Part shown: positions 1-6,475 of the stretch, one piece after another | Layout of the letters: each line of letters begins with the position of its first letter | Numbering within the stretch: the stretch's first letter is position 1 | From: Acidobacteriota bacterium | GTDB taxonomy: Bacteria; Acidobacteriota; UBA4820; DSQY01 | NCBI GenBank assembly: GCA_021814085.1 | Contig: JAKAJA010000026.1 | Location: 1-11,834 of the forward strand | Reading direction: 5' to 3' | Length of the DNA stretch: 11,834 nucleotides | The notes under the pieces: model-generated | Database searches by the model: none | The model's input: the letters and a program-made list of their open reading frames with translations, nothing else | Told to the model about the DNA's origin: nothing | Made by a program: the position numbers and the translations under genes

Positions 1-773
1 AGGGTCACGCGGATGCCCGCGCGCCGGAAAGCCTCCAGGGCCTTCAGCTTGATCTCCCAAAGGCCCTTCACCCCCCGGGTGATCTGGTGGACCTCGTCGC
101 CCACGCCGTCGAACTGGAGGTATGCCGCATTGAGGCCCGCCTCGGCGGCGCGCTCGGCGAAGCCCTCCTCCTGGGCGAACCGGATGCCGTTGGTAGCCAC
201 CTGGATCATATTGATCCCCCTGGCCTTCACGAGCCGGCAGGCCTCGATGAAGTGGGGCGAGAGGGTGGGTTCGCCGCCCGAGAACTGGATGGCCTGCATG
301 CGGCGCGGCTTCAGGTCCAGGGCGCGGTCTACCATCTCCTCGATCTTGGCGAGGTCCGGCTCGTAGACGTAGGGCTGGACCGCGGCGTTGGCGAAGCAGT
401 AGGGGCACCGGAGGTTGCACCGGTTGGTCAGATCCAGGTTGGTCATGGCCGCGTGGGAGCGGTGGCCCGCGCAGATGCCGCACCCGTGGGGGCAGGTCTC
501 CGAGTCCTCCACGATGGGGTTGTGGAAGGACACGGTCCCGTCCTTGGCGTAGCGCTCCAGACGCAGGAAGAGGGACGCGCTGGATGAGACGACGTCCTCC
601 ACGGAACCGTGCTCGGGACACGTCTTGCGCATGACCACGCGCCCGTCCTCCTCGGTGAGCGTGGCCGGGATGACCGTGAAGCACTCGGGGCAGATGGAGT
701 CCTCCGTGCGCGGGAGCCCCACGGGATAAGATGGGGCCTGCCGCGGCAGGAGAGGGTTCAGCTTGGCGTCCAA
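1..773 (-). CDS. Radical SAM protein, Tes/Mss/MJ0619-like (partial; C-terminus beyond left edge)
   Basis: The first 257 residues of a radical SAM enzyme are present. The SAM-cluster motif CNLRCPYC lies at residues 119-126 and the SAM-binding SGGEPT at 165-170, followed by a VATNGIRFA strand and a YLQFDGVGD strand. Ahead of the core are CPEC (28-31), CPEHG (52-56) and CPHGCGIC (94-101), cysteine sets expected to bind extra metal centres. This layout matches the archaeal tetraether synthase Tes/MJ0619 family and the bacterial Mss-like proteins, which act on lipid chains or pterins; the actual substrate here is inference. No ATG exists between the in-frame stop and the conserved region. TTG at 773 was chosen because GGGAGGT sits 8 bases upstream. 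GTG at 722 is the alternative but has no ribosome site. The gene starts 31 bases after the PHP gene ends, so it is probably in the same operon. Radical SAM identity is firm; the subfamily is likely. Confidence 0.9.
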   Translation of the reverse strand, partial: MDAKLNPLLPRQAPSYPVGLPRTEDSICPECFTVIPATLTEEDGRVVMRKTCPEHGSVEDVVSSSASLFLRLERYAKDGTVSFHNPIVEDSETCPHGCGICAGHRSHAAMTNLDLTNRCNLRCPYCFANAAVQPYVYEPDLAKIEEMVDRALDLKPRRMQAIQFSGGEPTLSPHFIEACRLVKARGINMIQVATNGIRFAQEEGFAERAAEAGLNAAYLQFDGVGDEVHQITRGVKGLWEIKLKALEAFRRAGIRVT

Positions 774-780
774 CGTGGAG

Positions 781-787
781 ACCTCCC
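781..787 (-). promoter_or_regulatory. Shine-Dalgarno that fixes the TTG start of the radical SAM gene
   Basis: The minus strand reads GGGAGGT, an almost perfect ribosome-binding site, 7-8 bases before the TTG at 773. No other start codon in this frame has such a site. Confidence 0.7.
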
Positions 788-804
788 GATCGATCCTGAG
801 TCTC

Positions 805-1746
805 TTATCGTACTGATGCCTTCATGAGTTGCCACGCGACGCCCGATAGCTTGGCCATGACCCTTCGGGAAACGGCCTTCTGGCGGATCTGGTTCAGGGC
901 CACCACGGCAAGGGGGAAAGGCCCGAATGCCGCCGGCAGGCACGCCGTCGCCGAGAGCAGATCGCCCGCATAGGCCGCTTTGTTCTCTCCCAGCCCGCGG
1001 CCCGAATAGAGGCGCGCGTAGTAGGTGGCGATGACCCGCTCCACTTCGCAGAACATGCCCCAGGTGCCCTGGGTCGTTCCGCCGGGGTGGCACCGGCCCG
1101 CATGGACCTCACTCAAAAACGCGGGAACCGTGTTCGCCTGAGTCTCCGTCCACGCCTTGCCGATCCTGGCCGCGGTGTGCGCGTCGGAACCGCCCACCTG
1201 CGTGAGGGTGTGCCCCTGTTCCGCCGCCACCGCGCAGAGGGCTCCCACGGCTCGGTTCTGGAGCTGAGACACCCCCCCGTTGAGACCCTCCACGTGGGTG
1301 AAGAGCGAGAGGATGTCCTCCACGTAGGCTTCCACGCTCTTATGGCCGCGATAGGACTGGAAGGGATGATTGAGGATGGCGAGCAGTCCCCTGGCCGAGC
1401 AGTAGCCCGTCACGTCCCGCACGTCTCGCTTCAGCCGCTGGAGCTCCCCGTGGTCCTCCTCGGTGAGCCCCAGGACGTTCACATGGACCCACTGGCCCGT
1501 CTCCGGAAAGGTGCACTCCACTTCCTCGCCCACTATGATCTTGCGGAGGTCCACCCGACAGAATTCGAAGAGCCTGAGGGCACCCTCCACGCTGTCGTGA
1601 TCCGTGATGGCGACGAAGTCCATGCCCATGGCCAGGGCATTGCGATAGGCCTCAAGGGGCTGGACGTAGCAATCCCTCGGATGCACGAAGCGCATGTGGC
1701 GCCAGGCCGAGTAGAAGGTGTGGACATGCAGGTCGGCGCGCGCCAA
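805..1746 (-). CDS. PHP-domain metal-dependent phosphoesterase
   Basis: A 313-residue cytoplasmic protein of the PHP (polymerase and histidinol phosphatase) superfamily, which hydrolyses phosphoesters with a di- or trinuclear metal centre. Metal-ligand motifs are visible in order: DLHVHT (5-10), TDHDS (48-52), GEEVEC (73-78), NHPF (126-129) and GSDAH (186-190). There is no signal peptide or membrane segment. About 120 residues follow the last motif, rich in Arg, Lys and Ala, with no domain I recognise. The start is uncertain. The frame is open to a GTG at 1806, but that codon has no ribosome site and the extra codons include ATA and AGA. TTG at 1746 has GGGAGG 5 bases upstream and puts DLHVHT at the usual N-terminal position. 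It lies between the DUF4412-like and radical SAM genes on the same strand. The substrate is unknown; a lipid or nucleotide phosphoester would suit the neighbours, but that is speculation. Confidence 0.88.
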   Translation of the reverse strand: MARADLHVHTFYSAWRHMRFVHPRDCYVQPLEAYRNALAMGMDFVAITDHDSVEGALRLFEFCRVDLRKIIVGEEVECTFPETGQWVHVNVLGLTEEDHGELQRLKRDVRDVTGYCSARGLLAILNHPFQSYRGHKSVEAYVEDILSLFTHVEGLNGGVSQLQNRAVGALCAVAAEQGHTLTQVGGSDAHTAARIGKAWTETQANTVPAFLSEVHAGRCHPGGTTQGTWGMFCEVERVIATYYARLYSGRGLGENKAAYAGDLLSATACLPAAFGPFPLAVVALNQIRQKAVSRRVMAKLSGVAWQLMKASVR

Positions 1747-1834
1747 TCTCCCCTCCCGAAGGGTGTAGGGTATCACGCGGGAAACGGAGAGTGGGCGCTT
1801 CCCCACCCCGGCTCATCCCGCGCCCCGGAGGCTG

Positions 1835-2815
1835 TTACTTCGCGAGCCCCTTCAGGAGGTCCTTGAAGGAGGGCTTCTTCTTGGGCTGCTGGTCCTGCTG
1901 CTGGTTCTGCTCCTGAGCCCCCTCTTCCCCGTCGCCGGCCTGGTCCTCCCGGGTTCCCCCCTTGCCCGCGCCCTGGAAAATGGAACCCGCGCCCATCTCT
2001 GCTTTCGTGTATCCGGCGGGCAGGTCGAAGGTCCCGGGGAGCATGGCCGTGAGCTGGATGTCTTTCGTGGTGTAGGTGGTCGTCCCCTCGTCCTTCCCGT
2101 TCACCACCCGGCGGCTCACGATCTGGATGGGGAAGCCGAGGAAACCCACCTTGGCCGCGATGACCTTGTCGAACTCAGGGTCTCCGGTCACCGTCCCCAT
2201 GCCCTGCCAGTTGTGGCCCCCGAAGAGGGCCAGGGCGTCGTACTTGTCGGAAGTGTAGTAGTCCGTGGTCTCCTCCGTGTGGCTCTTGCTGGAGAAGCCC
2301 ATGACTTTGGCGGAGGTGTCGAAGGAGAGGGCCACGCGCTTGCCCTGACACAGGGAGCCCTCCACGATTTTTGGGGGGAGGGGCGTGACGTCGACCTTCT
2401 GGTTGGCGTAGGTGATCTTCATGGATTTCATTAGATCGTTACCCACCTGCTGCATCTTGTCCACGTCCATCTCCCAGTACTGCTTCTTGTCGGGGAAGAC
2501 GAAGTAGCCCTTCTTGGTCGAGGCATCGCCTACCATGTAGCTGCCCTTCCCGAAGAAGGCGAAATCCGTGAGGTAGACCATCTTGTATTTGCCCGATTCG
2601 GCTTTCGCCTCGAAATCGAAGCCGGAGAAGGCCTCTGGGTTCATGCCCATTTGGCGCATCTGGGCCTTCTCCTCGGCGGACATCTTCTGCATCTTGGCCT
2701 GGGACTCGCCCCCTTCCACCTTGAGGGAGCCCTTGTAGGTGATCCCCATGCCCGCGGCCTGGGCTGCCAAGCCCGCCGCCGCGAACACCATCGAGAGCAT
2801 CCATGATTTCCTCAT
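1835..2815 (-). CDS. Exported DUF4412-like protein of unknown function
   Basis: A 326-residue predicted secreted or periplasmic protein. Residues 1 to about 21 form a Sec signal peptide (MRKSW, a hydrophobic stretch, then AAQAAG); there is no lipobox cysteine. The body is a beta-rich domain with repeated patterns such as KGYFVFPDKKQYWEMD, TEETTDYYTSDKYDALALF and GTTTYTTKDI, resembling the DUF4412/LolA-like group of envelope proteins; this assignment is from pattern memory. The last 45 or so residues are low-complexity, rich in Gln, Glu and Lys. The frame is open to 2839, but ATG at 2815 was chosen because AAGGAGGT precedes it by 7 bases and it starts the signal peptide exactly. It is the first gene of the apparent operon with the PHP gene (88-base gap) and the radical SAM gene. 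If it binds lipid like LolA-fold proteins, it would fit a lipid-modification operon, but nothing in the sequence proves this. Confidence 0.85.
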   Translation of the reverse strand: MRKSWMLSMVFAAAGLAAQAAGMGITYKGSLKVEGGESQAKMQKMSAEEKAQMRQMGMNPEAFSGFDFEAKAESGKYKMVYLTDFAFFGKGSYMVGDASTKKGYFVFPDKKQYWEMDVDKMQQVGNDLMKSMKITYANQKVDVTPLPPKIVEGSLCQGKRVALSFDTSAKVMGFSSKSHTEETTDYYTSDKYDALALFGGHNWQGMGTVTGDPEFDKVIAAKVGFLGFPIQIVSRRVVNGKDEGTTTYTTKDIQLTAMLPGTFDLPAGYTKAEMGAGSIFQGAGKGGTREDQAGDGEEGAQEQNQQQDQQPKKKPSFKDLLKGLAK

Positions 2816-2842
2816 CCGTGCGACCTCCTTCATTCCCACGAA

Positions 2843-2872
2843 AGAATAATCAAAAGTGAGAGGGGTTCACAA
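2843..2872 (-). promoter_or_regulatory. Candidate sigma-70-type promoter for the DUF4412-like/PHP/radical SAM operon
   Basis: The minus strand has TTGTGA (2872-2867), an 18-base spacer and TATTCT (2848-2843), each 4 of 6 to consensus, in an AT-richer patch just upstream of the DUF4412-like start at 2815. A hairpin-capable dyad, TGTGCG/CGCACA (2889-2904), lies behind it and could be an operator. Confidence 0.4.
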
Positions 2873-3049
2873 CCTCGGGAAGGGGAGTTGTGCGGCGGCG
2901 CACATTGGGTCAGGCCGATCCGAGACAATAGTTGGGGGCTTCCCCCACTCCGCCGCTTGTCCCTTGCGGGAAACTTGCTAGGTGACAAATACGGTAACAT
3001 ATTGGTCCTCCGGCTGCACCAGTGCAACACCGCGAGGAAGGCAGGTCAC
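2873..3049. other. Divergent intergenic region with several short dyads
   Basis: This stretch separates the minus-strand operon from the ferredoxin gene. It contains the dyad TGTGCG/CGCACA (2889-2904), TGGGGG/CCCCCA (2933-2947), a direct repeat GGTGACA/GGTAACA 12 bases apart (about 2981-2999), and the 12-bp palindrome TGCACCAGTGCA (3015-3026). No clean plus-strand promoter is visible; TTGCTA (2975) and TAACAT (2995) are only 14 bases apart. The frame of the downstream gene stays open through this region, but the codons look non-coding. Confidence 0.4.
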
Positions 3050-4105
3050 GTGACAGATCCCGATCGACGGCGAGAACCACGCACCATCCGGTTCCCGACC
3101 GCCACCCGGCTCCGGCGGATTGTCCAGGTGATGGTGCTGCTGATCGTCCTAGCCATCGGTGTCCAGTTCTCCCTCTTCGTGGCCTCCTGCCTCGATTTCT
3201 CCCGGCCCCTTGTGGCGCGCCCACCGGGGGTGGCCGGCTTCCTCCCCATCGCCGGGCTCATGGGATTGAAGCACTGGCTCGCCACGGGGCGGCTGGACGA
3301 GGTCCAGCCCTCCGCGGCGATTCTCCTCCTTCTGGCCATCCTGGTAAGCCTGGTCCTGAAGAAGTCCTTCTGCTCCTGGATCTGCCCCGTGGGGACCTTT
3401 TCGGAGTGGCTTTGGCGCCTGCGGGCAAAGTTCTTCCGGCCGTGGCCGGCCCACGCCGTCCCCCGATGGCTGGACGCCCTTCTCATGGCTCCCAAGTACC
3501 TCATCCTCGCCTTCTTCGCCTATTTTATCCTGGTCCGCATGGCGCCCGCGGACCTCGCCGCGTACATCGACGGCCCTTACAACCGGGTGGCGGATGTCCG
3601 CATGCTTGCCTTCTTCGTCCATCCCTCCACCCTCACCCTCATGGTGCTCGCTTTCCTGGTCCTCATGTCCTTCCTGGTGCAGAACGCCTGGTGCCGGTAT
3701 CTCTGCCCCTACGGCGCCCTTCTCGGGCTCGCCAGTCTCCTGAGCCCCGTCAAGGTGAAACGCCTCGACTCGGCCTGCACGGGCTGCCTGGCATGCACCC
3801 GCGCCTGCCCCATGCACCTGAAGGTCCACGAGACCGGGACGGTCCGCTCCCCCGAGTGCACGGCGTGCCTCCTCTGTATCGACGCTTGCCCCGCGGACGA
3901 ATCCCTGGTCCTCCTTCCCATGAAGCGGTGGAGCCGGCGCCGCGTGGCCGTCACCGCATGCGCTTTGGTCCTCATCGTCTATTTTGGAGGCATCGCCGTC
4001 GCCATCCTGACCGGGCACTGGAAGAACGCCATCACCGGCCAGCAGTACAGGCTCACGGTGCCCCAAGCCATGCAGCGATACCCCAATGCGGATACGGGTC
4101 CTTGA
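3050..4105 (+). CDS. NapH/CcoG-like polytopic membrane 4Fe-4S protein
   Basis: A 351-residue membrane-bound iron-sulphur protein of the NapH/MauN/CcoG group, which passes electrons between the quinone pool and redox partners. Five hydrophobic segments are visible (about 24-47, 88-104, 143-163, 187-211, 306-330). Two CxxxCP motifs, SFCSWICPVG (C108, C112) and AWCRYLCPYG (C215, C219), sit at membrane edges as in NapH. A soluble two-cluster ferredoxin domain follows: C243/C246/C249/C253 and C270/C273/C276/C280. The C-terminal tail after the last helix has no known motif. The open frame begins at 2888, but GTG at 3050 is preferred: GAGGAAGG lies upstream and the first helix follows after 23 basic residues. 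It is divergent from the radical SAM operon and 93 bases ahead of the small membrane gene. No nap, nos or cco genes are nearby, so the pathway is unknown. Confidence 0.88.
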   Translation: MTDPDRRREPRTIRFPTATRLRRIVQVMVLLIVLAIGVQFSLFVASCLDFSRPLVARPPGVAGFLPIAGLMGLKHWLATGRLDEVQPSAAILLLLAILVSLVLKKSFCSWICPVGTFSEWLWRLRAKFFRPWPAHAVPRWLDALLMAPKYLILAFFAYFILVRMAPADLAAYIDGPYNRVADVRMLAFFVHPSTLTLMVLAFLVLMSFLVQNAWCRYLCPYGALLGLASLLSPVKVKRLDSACTGCLACTRACPMHLKVHETGTVRSPECTACLLCIDACPADESLVLLPMKRWSRRRVAVTACALVLIVYFGGIAVAILTGHWKNAITGQQYRLTVPQAMQRYPNADTGP

Positions 4106-4142
4106 CTTCGGGCGTCGCGGGCGCAATCCTATGTCCAAATCG

Positions 4143-4174
4143 CATCCGAGGCAGGCGGGGAACCCTGCCGGATG
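4143..4174 (+). other. Intercistronic stem-loop
   Basis: GGCAGG (4150-4155) pairs with CCTGCC (4164-4169), extended by CATCC (4143-4147) and GGATG (4170-4174) after a two-base bulge. There is no T-tract, so it is unlikely to be a full terminator. It lies between the ferredoxin gene and the small membrane gene, about 10 bases ahead of the latter's ribosome site, and could stabilise or attenuate the transcript. Confidence 0.4.
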
Positions 4175-4198
4175 GGCTCATTTGGGAGGAGGCGCCGT

Positions 4199-4570
4199 AT
4201 GGAGAGTGGTGGAGACCCCAAGGCCGTGATGGGAATGCTCGCGGGCGTGTACGGCTTCTTGTGCTGCTTCGGACTCATCTTTTATGTGTACGTCTCGTTC
4301 TGCCTCATGAAGATCGCCCAGAAGCTCGGGGTGGAGAACGCCTGGCTGGCCTGGATTCCCATCGTGAACCTCTGGACCCTGGTGCAGTGCGCGGGCAAGG
4401 AGTGGTGGTGGATCATCCTCCTCTTCATCCCCCTCGTGAACATCGTCATCCAGATCATGATATGGATGGCCATCTCGGAGCGCCGCGGGAAACCCTCGTG
4501 GCTGGGCATCCTCATCATCATCCCCTTGGCCAATATCATTTTGCCGGGGTATCTGGCCTTCTCCGATTAA
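4199..4570 (+). CDS. Small four-helix membrane protein (DUF5684-like)
   Basis: A 123-residue hydrophobic protein with about four membrane segments (12-36, 47-63, 70-93, 100-120). The pattern AWLAWIPIVNLWTLVQCAGK, then EWWWIILLFIPLVNIVIQ, then GKPSWLGILIIIPLANIILPGYLAF resembles a widespread family of small inner-membrane proteins (DUF5684-like) with no established function; that match is from memory of the motif. ATG at 4199 was preferred to the in-frame ATG at 4172 because GGGAGGAGG lies 6 bases before it. It may be co-transcribed with the ferredoxin gene 93 bases upstream. Its TAA stop is also the left copy of the target duplication made by the element that follows. The insertion therefore either preserved the original end or created a new one. 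Confidence 0.75.
   Translation: MESGGDPKAVMGMLAGVYGFLCCFGLIFYVYVSFCLMKIAQKLGVENAWLAWIPIVNLWTLVQCAGKEWWWIILLFIPLVNIVIQIMIWMAISERRGKPSWLGILIIIPLANIILPGYLAFSD
4568..4570 (+). repeat. Target-site duplication, left copy (TAA)
   Basis: TAA directly before the left inverted repeat; identical to 4840-4842. It doubles as the stop codon of the small membrane gene. Confidence 0.65.
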
Positions 4571-4839
4571 GGGCCTATCCGTAAAATAGGATAGGGTCGC
4601 GACGGAGGCTGGCCGGGATGCATGGCGAGGAAGCGAGCGAAGGCCGATGCGGTGCCATCGGATGAGCGAGATGACAAGGCCAGGCGCCCGGCCAGCCCCG
4701 TCCCTCCGGGCGCGGGCGGCGGGCTTCGCATGACGGCGTTGGCCTCCCTAGAAAGGGCACTACCCTGTCGTCGGTCGGCCGCCTTGTCCTGCTCGCCCGG
4801 CGCCACGCGCGCGGCCAAACCCTATTTACGGATAGGCCC
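4571..4839. mobile_element. MITE-like non-autonomous element with 15-bp terminal inverted repeats and TAA duplication
   Basis: A 269-bp element bounded by GGGCCTATCCGTAAA (4571-4585) and its exact reverse complement (4825-4839), with TAA at 4568-4570 and again at 4840-4842. The inverted-repeat similarity continues inward with one gap (TAGG). No convincing gene lies inside. The left half can fold into a long hairpin: 4601-4617 pairs with 4687-4702 with a single bulged A, enclosing CCGATG/CATCGG (4644-4661). Small size, paired ends, no transposase and a 3-bp T-A-A duplication fit a miniature element mobilised by an IS5-superfamily transposase; the family assignment is inference. Confidence 0.85.
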
Positions 4840-4842
4840 TAA
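4840..4842 (+). repeat. Target-site duplication, right copy (TAA)
   Basis: TAA directly after the right inverted repeat of the MITE-like element; identical to the left copy. Confidence 0.65.
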
Positions 4843-4863
4843 GCAGGCATTCTCTTTAATACG

Positions 4864-4902
4864 AAAAGCGGGCAGGCCCCAAGGCCTGCCCGCTCTCTTT
4901 TT
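4864..4902 (+). terminator. Strong bidirectional intrinsic terminator between convergent genes
   Basis: GCGGGCAGGCC (4868-4878) pairs perfectly with GGCCTGCCCGC (4883-4893) across a 4-base loop. On the plus strand TCTCTTTTT follows; on the minus strand CTTTTCG follows. It should end plus-strand transcription from the ferredoxin and small membrane genes, and probably minus-strand transcription from the POT gene. The MITE-like element now separates it from the small membrane gene. Confidence 0.85.
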
Positions 4903-4968
4903 GTCTCGCCACCCGCGCAGGCCCGATGACCCCGCGGCCGGCACTTGGCAGGCACCAAGGGGATTGCT

Positions 4969-5017
4969 GCTTCCTGTCCCCTGTTCCCCGCTCCCTGCTC
5001 CCTGCTCCCTGTTCCTT
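4969..5017. repeat. Degenerate heptanucleotide tandem array (7 copies)
   Basis: Seven consecutive 7-bp units: GCTTCCT, GTCCCCT, GTTCCCC, GCTCCCT three times, GTTCCTT. The last unit overlaps two bases of the POT stop codon (5016-5018). The array resembles short tandemly repeated heptamers seen between genes in cyanobacteria and other bacteria. It makes the minus strand purine-rich just after the POT gene. Confidence 0.8.
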
Positions 5018-6431
5018 AACTCACAATCGCCGCGTTGACCTTCCGAAGGACGAGCCTCAGCAACAGTGCCGCGAAACAGCTCGTCCCGACCAGAAAGAAG
5101 AAGAAGGAACTGTGCGGCCAGCGATCCCATAGAAACTCGATCCCTCCCGCAAGATAGTTGCCGCAGGCCGTGGCGCCGAACCAGAGGCCCATCATGAGGC
5201 CGCGAAAGCGGGGCGGGGCCACTTTCGAACAGAAGGCGAGGCCCATGGGGCTGACGTTGAGTTCGCCCAGGGTCACGAGAAAATAGTTGGCGATGAGCCA
5301 GAGCAGCGACACACGGCCCACATCGCCGCCCATGCGGCCGGCCAGGGCCATGACGCCGAAAGCCGACGCCGTGAAGAGCATGCCGAAGCCCATCTTGGCC
5401 GGCGTGGAAGGTTCCTGCCCCCTTCGGCGGAGCATGCTCCAGAACCACACCACGAGAGGCGTCAGGAGCACCACGAAAATGGAGTTGGCCGAGCCGAACA
5501 CCTCCGCCGGGAGCTGGTGGCCGAAAATCGGCTTGGTGCAGTCCCGGGCCCAGAAGGTGAGCGTAAAGCCGTTCTGGTGAAAGGCCATCCAGAAGAGCGC
5601 GACGATGGCGTATATGGCCAGAAGAGCGAATATGCGGTTCCACTCCTGCTTGCGCGTCAACTCCGGTGCCTTGGCCGCGGAGTCCGACGGCTGGGCGATC
5701 TCCGCGTGCGATATGTACTTTTGGAAGATCAGGAAGATGCTCAGCCCGACGAGCATGCCCACGGCCGCGGCGCCGAAGGCCAGGGACCACCCGAACTTGT
5801 TCCGCAGGAAGGCCGCCGTCAGGGGGGCGAAGAAGGCCCCGATATTGATACCCATGTAGAAGATGTTGAAGGCCGAGTCCTTTAGCGGATCTCCGTCCTT
5901 GTAGAGATTGCCCACCATGACGGAGATGTTGGGCTTGAAGAGGCCGTTGCCGATCACGAGAACCAGGAGCGAGGCAAAGAGGAGCACCTGGCCGGCGGTC
6001 CGCTCGGGCCCGTCGTATCTCGGCTGGGGTTCGGAGAAGGGTTGGCCCGAAGCCTGCGCCGCCTCCCCTCGCTGCTGCCAGTCCGCAAACGCCAGGGCGT
6101 GGGCTTTCTCTGCCGCTATCACCTGCTGCTCCGCCTGGGGCGTCTCCGGCACCTTGACGGCCAGGATGGCGTAGCCCGCGGAGAGCAGGACCGCACCCAG
6201 GATGATCGTCTTTCTGAAGCCCAGCACTCGGTCTGCCACCCACCCGCCCGCTATGGGGGTGAAATAGACCATGGCGAGGTATGCACCGTAAATGGTGCCA
6301 GGGTGCTGAAAATGGAAATACTCATCAAGGTAGAGGGTGAAAATGAAGAGCATGGTGTAGAAGCCGAAGCGCTCCCACATTTCGGTGAAGAACAGGACGT
6401 ACAAACCCTTCGGGTGCCTCGGCTTATCCAT
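5016..6431 (-). CDS. POT/PTR2-family proton-coupled peptide transporter
   Basis: A 471-residue inner-membrane carrier of the proton-dependent oligopeptide transporter family, within the usual prokaryotic range. The helix-1 motif ExxERFxxY is E17/E20/R21/F22/Y25. PTR2 signatures are GGWVADRVLGFRKTI (62-76) and FNIFYMGINIG (188-198). Further conserved features are FKPN (165-168, with the helix-4 Lys166) and GELNVSPMGL (389-398, with the helix-10 Glu390). Two features are odd. The loop between helices 3 and 4 is about 50 residues long (93-145), hydrophilic and rich in Gln, Glu and Ala. In helix 7 the usual Glu-Gln is replaced by His285-Gln286. ATG at 6431 was chosen over an in-frame ATG at 6476 because GAGGAGGGGAG precedes it and the start matches the family. 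It is a single-gene unit, convergent with the small membrane gene. Di- or tripeptides are the likely substrates. Confidence 0.93.
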   Translation of the reverse strand: MDKPRHPKGLYVLFFTEMWERFGFYTMLFIFTLYLDEYFHFQHPGTIYGAYLAMVYFTPIAGGWVADRVLGFRKTIILGAVLLSAGYAILAVKVPETPQAEQQVIAAEKAHALAFADWQQRGEAAQASGQPFSEPQPRYDGPERTAGQVLLFASLLVLVIGNGLFKPNISVMVGNLYKDGDPLKDSAFNIFYMGINIGAFFAPLTAAFLRNKFGWSLAFGAAAVGMLVGLSIFLIFQKYISHAEIAQPSDSAAKAPELTRKQEWNRIFALLAIYAIVALFWMAFHQNGFTLTFWARDCTKPIFGHQLPAEVFGSANSIFVVLLTPLVVWFWSMLRRRGQEPSTPAKMGFGMLFTASAFGVMALAGRMGGDVGRVSLLWLIANYFLVTLGELNVSPMGLAFCSKVAPPRFRGLMMGLWFGATACGNYLAGGIEFLWDRWPHSSFFFFLVGTSCFAALLLRLVLRKVNAAIVS

Positions 6432-6451
6432 GACTCTCCCCTCCTCGCGCC

Positions 6452-6475
6452 TGGTCCACGCCAGTGTCTGGACCA
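6452..6475 (-). promoter_or_regulatory. Operator-like inverted repeat upstream of the POT gene
   Basis: TGGTCCA (6452-6458) and TGGACCA (6469-6475) form a perfect 7-bp inverted repeat, 20-44 bases ahead of the POT start, with a nested CCAG/CTGG. It could be a regulator site or a leader hairpin. TTGACC lies further upstream on the minus strand, but without a good -10 partner. Confidence 0.3.

Noticed and set aside
1087..1866. A 259-codon plus-strand open frame opposite the PHP gene
   Set aside because: It is antisense to a gene with all PHP metal motifs; the composition is typical of a GC-rich shadow.
3022..4584. A 520-codon plus-strand open frame across the ferredoxin and small membrane genes
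   Set aside because: It is rich in Pro, Arg and Gly with no domain, and overlaps two well-supported genes in another frame; it is a high-GC shadow.
4622..5038. A 138-codon plus-strand gene covering the MITE-like element
   Set aside because: It runs through the inverted repeats, the terminator hairpin and the heptamer array; no conserved protein features.
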